Shown here one piece after another: positions 60,480 to 64,000 of a stretch of DNA of 64,000 nucleotides. Made by a program: the position numbers and the translations under genes. The stretch lies in contig JANUWF010002051.1 in assembly GCA_026120185.1 (NCBI GenBank), positions 62,001 to 126,000 on the forward strand. The letters are read 5' to 3'. Below the pieces are notes generated by a model that was not told the DNA's origin, ran no database searches, and worked only from the letters and a program-made list of their open reading frames with translations. Numbering within the stretch: the first letter of the stretch is position 1; every line of letters begins with the position of its first letter. Origin of the DNA: Voacanga thouarsii (Eukaryota > Streptophyta > Magnoliopsida > Gentianales > Apocynaceae).

Positions 60480-61141
60480 TATATGAATTATAAATTATAT
60501 AGTGATAATGCAATTTTGGTTATCAACAGTAAATGTGTTAGTACTTACCAATAATTGAGGGTTTTTGTACTATAATATTACCAACTGAATTTTAGTTGGT
60601 AAGTTATCAATTGACATGATAGTCTTAGACGTTTACTAAGTAAGTGCCAATTGAATCATTTGTTGATAATGTATAATATTTACCAACAAAACAAAATGTC
60701 AAGTTAGGAACTATTGGAAAAGTACCCACTAAATTACTAACTAAAGAATCAATTGGAAAGATATAGCAACTAAAAAATCCATTGGTAATTAGCAACAAAG
60801 AAAATGTACCCATTGCCAAATTTCCAATAGCAGAAAACTAATTTACCTATGGAAGCAGTTGTTAGCAATTACCAGTTAGTTAGTTTGTTGGTAATTTAAC
60901 AAAATTACCAATAGAAAATACTTAACTTCAAAAAAAAAAAAATTTTACCAACCAAAATTTAATGTTATCAACTGTGAAATCTGTTAGTATTTCCTAACCA
61001 ACTTGAAAAAAATCTTGTTGATAACAATTTCCAATAAGCATTCAACCAATGAACAAAATTGTACTGGAAATCTGTGGGTAATAGTGTTGGTCAATTATCA
61101 ATTGAATTTGTCAATTGGTAATCAACCTTTTTCTAGTAGTG
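60480..61141. repeat. CACTA2 right subterminal repeats and terminus
   Basis: Words such as TTACCAAC, CCAATTGAAT, GTTGGTAA and ATTGGTAA recur in both orientations up to the terminus TTTTTCTAGTAGTG at 61128-61141, which reads CACTACTAGAAAAA inward. The motif differs from the CCTACCAAA motif of CACTA1, so the two belong to different families. Confidence 0.75.
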
Positions 61142-62504
61142 ATATAATAAAATTCCATAAATAAAATATAAAATCATCATTAAATTAATGTTTTGTTCAA
61201 CCTTAGCTAAAGATTAAAGAACTTATTATTGTATAACTCAAACTAATAAATAAACTCTTGTTAAGCCAACCAATTTATAAATGCATCTAATCTCATGTGT
61301 CTTCATAATACTTACTATATTTTGGCCAATATTCACAAAATATTAAATTAAGTGAATTACACTAACCTAATAAGTAGTTCAAGAATACTTTTGAAAATGA
61401 GTAAATTATATATGATATATTTTTAAATAAAACACATTGAGAAGTATCGAATTGTTAGATGGAAGTAATTTTTTATTTTTATTTTCTTTAATATTTATTT
61501 ATACACATAATAATAAATTAAGAATATAATTCAATCTTAAATAAAATAAGAGTATGACTCAATTTTTAAAATAAATACAAGTTTAGGCCAATTTTAAAAT
61601 AAAACACAAATATGATTCAATTTTAAATAATACACTAGTCCAAAGTATACAAAAGAAATAAACCAAAACGAATGGGACACATTAGTACTTTACTTTTTAA
61701 ATAATCTCTAAGACCTACCATAGTGGCTCACGGCCATGCACCACAGGCTGGCCCAAGTCAGTAGCCACCTCAAAGTTTCTCCTTTTTTTTTTTTTTTTTT
61801 AAACCAACTGGATACGTTCCCGCTGCAGAGCAAAACCGGCAGCTGATTTAATTTTTTTATTTTTTATTTTTTATTACAATCGAATCAAATTGAATTATTA
61901 AAAAAATTATTTCAATCGAATTAAAATAATTTCGATTTAGTTTGATTGTAAATCAAATTGAGATATCCAAATTTAGCTAGTCTATTAATTATTAATTTAA
62001 GTCTAATATAAAATTAAATCCTCTTTAACTAACCTATTTAATTGGTTCAATATAAAATAAATCTCAAATTTAATATAAATTTTAATACAAATTTAAGGTT
62101 AAATATTTTAAAACTAATATATAAAGGATCAAAACAATTTAACATCAAGAAAACTTCTCCAGTAGTCATGAGAAAAATTTAACAACAGATCTTGAATTAA
62201 CAACACAAAATAGAAATTTTAAAAAATTATAATATATATATAATTATTAATTAATATTTTAATATTAATTATATATTTTTAATTAAATAATTTTTATTTT
62301 TATTTTTAAAAATAAAAATCAAATCAAATTTTATATAAATTTCAAAATCAAATCAAATTTCATAAAAATTGGCCCGAATATTCGATTTAAATCAAATAAT
62401 ACATAGCCGTAACAGCAAACAAATTTTTGAGGGAACATCAATCCCCGACAATGTCCCCACAGCAAAACTGGAGTTTACAGAAACCAGGCACTTTTTTTCA
62501 TTGT
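61142..62504. other. AT-rich DNA outside CACTA2
   Basis: No coding is recognised. A T tract lies at about 61783-61800, beside a less AT-rich patch at 61700-61850. From 61870 to 62400 the DNA is very AT-rich, with repeated AATCAAAT and AAATCAAAT words. Confidence 0.5.
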
Positions 62505-62963
62505 TGTGAGGATCAGACCGGACCAGTCGATCCGACCGTGGACCGGTCCTCCAACCGATTCGATTTGAGGCTTTAGACCGGTTCTCTAAAAAATAAGTGG
62601 CTTTTGAGAGAATTGTATTGGACCGGCCAGTCCAACATTGAATCGGTTCTTTAAAAAAAAAATTTGGACAAATTTTATAATTTTTTAGGGATAAATTAAA
62701 TTATATAATTTAATAAACTATGTTAATGTGTTAAATTGTTAGATATAAACTAAAAATAACTACTTTTAATCATGAATTTAAATATTTATATCTTTATAGA
62801 TTTAAATTATACTATATTATTGATTAATTTTTTAAAAAAATAATTATATTTTTAATTTTTAAATTATAATATTACCGGTTCAATTGTAGTCTAATTATAA
62901 TTAGATCATTAAACCGTAAATCAATAACTTTTTCGGTTCGATGACCGGTCCGATTATGAAAAC
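62505..62963. mobile_element. MITE-like sequence with GGACCGG ends
   Basis: The left part reads GATCAGACCGGACCAG and the right part, inverted, AATCGGACCGGTCATCGAACC. Repeated CCGGTC and GGACCGG words lie near both ends, and an AT-rich centre separates them. The vocabulary is the same as in the hAT-type MITE at 54274-54698. No exact 8-bp duplication was found, so the ends are approximate. Confidence 0.55.
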
Positions 62964-64000
62964 ATTACTTTTGTTTTTTTTCCTATCAAAACAACAGCAG
63001 AAAGAGCAGAATTTCACGGACAACCACAGCCGCTAGACACACCCCCTCGCCCAGCTCACCACGCCCCCCCCCCCGCGCCCCCACCCCCGCTTTTTTTTTT
63101 TTTTTTCAAAAAGCAAGAACAAAACTAGTAACCAACATGACACTTTAGAATTTCAAATAATTTAGTTCCCTCTACTAATGAAATACTTTTTTATATATAT
63201 TTATACACATAACATATAGTATATATATACACAACAAAATCCCTCAAACTCATTTTCTATATATATATATATTTTTTCTTTTTCAAACATGTAGAACAAA
63301 AACTTAAGATTGAATATATTCTTAACATATAACAATTAAATGCTCATAAATTTCAAATTAGAAAGTGGACAACTGTCTCCTTATTATTTGTCTCATCAAG
63401 GAGGCCAAATTAAGATTATTGACTAAGAAGAATTTCAGACAAAAATTTAAACTTTAAAACATATTTTCCCTCCCTTCTTTTAACACAAATATAGTATATA
63501 CACATAATACATATCATAACATTGTTCAAAAGTAACACAAAATAACTAAAATTCAATTCCCAAATTTATACAGAAAATATAAAAGATGTCAGAATTACTT
63601 ACCCTTATTCTTAATCATTATTCTTTAAATGAATTAATAATCAAAATTTTTATAAGACTTAGCTCCAAGATTGAAAAAGCTCAGAACTCTCTCTATCCTT
63701 TTCCGATGTCTAAAATTCTTATGTGACTATCATATACAGTTGACGATAACAATTGAAGAATATGATTTTTAGGATAAAAAAATACAGAATTAACTTTTTA
63801 AAACTAAATAACAAATATATCTTTCTAACTTAACTTTAATCTCATATGAATATGACCGGCCAACTAAAAGTATGGGTCATAATATGACCACTCAATAGAA
63901 TACGAAACCCAAATCAAAGGATTGTATATTTACAATTTTATAGAACACAGAAGAGATTCCATTAGGTCGCTTTTGGAAGAGCTCACACCAAAGACAATCT
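62964..64000. other. AT-rich flank with a C tract
   Basis: A C-rich low-complexity run with GCGCCCCCACCCCCGC lies at 63060-63091, next to a T tract. The rest is AT-rich with a small TA run near 63258. No coding is recognised up to the window end. Confidence 0.5.

Larger units (their letters stand above)
19774..61141 (+). mobile_element. CACTA2: outer CACTA element, right portion
   Basis: A TNP2-type transposase remnant (19774-21634), TnpA-like exons (58176-60213), subterminal repeats (60480-61141) and a terminal sequence that reads CACTACTAGAAAAAGG inward from 61141 are arranged in order on the plus strand. Removing Copia-0 with its AGAAA duplication joins 22406 to 57337. The left part of the element lies beyond the LTR fragment and outside the window. 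That all these parts belong to a single element is inference from orientation and the clean TSD. Confidence 0.65.

Overview
The window is AT-rich plant nuclear DNA, almost certainly from a eudicot. It consists nearly wholly of transposable elements inserted into one another. I see no intact host gene, no rRNA or tRNA gene, no CRISPR array and nothing bacterial. The plant assignment rests on plant-specific families (CACTA/En-Spm with TNP2, Athila/Tat and chromovirus Gypsy, plant Copia lineages) and on captured pieces of two plant genes.

The outermost layer is a CACTA transposon (CACTA2). Its TNP2-type transposase remnant lies at 19774-21634 and its right terminus at 61141; its left end is outside the window. 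It is interrupted twice. The first insertion is a Copia LTR fragment (1-722 plus 19453-19773). That fragment is split by a complete second CACTA element (CACTA1, 723-19449, TSD TCA), which in turn carries a degenerate Copia element (Copia-2, 5169-15310). The second insertion is an old Copia element (Copia-0, 22412-57336, TSD AGAAA, coding on the minus strand). Copia-0 is interrupted by a chromovirus-like Gypsy element (26154-41723) and by an Athila/Tat-like Gypsy element (41816-50375, TSD AGTTG). The 3' LTR of the chromovirus is itself split by a young Copia element (Copia-1, 32369-41546, TSD GATAT). The right LTR of Copia-0 has further taken up an hAT-type MITE (54274-54698, TSD ATAAAAAC), a large TA/GT microsatellite, a tRNA-headed SINE-like piece and a one-ended CACTA remnant. 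Beyond 61141 lies AT-rich DNA with a second MITE-like sequence.

The most interesting content is inside CACTA1. Between its left subterminal repeats and Copia-2, on the minus strand, are intron-bearing exon fragments of a DDB1-like gene (damaged-DNA-binding protein 1), followed immediately by intron-bearing exon fragments of a sucrose-phosphate synthase gene. CACTA1 has no recognisable transposase, so it looks like a Pack-CACTA: a nonautonomous element that joined pieces of two unrelated host genes. Both fragments are frameshifted.

All retroelement coding regions are broken by stops or frameshifts. The least damaged are gag of Copia-1 and parts of the chromovirus. Element boundaries come from TG...CA LTR ends, target-site duplications, primer-binding sites and polypurine tracts read by eye; similarity statements are by-eye estimates.
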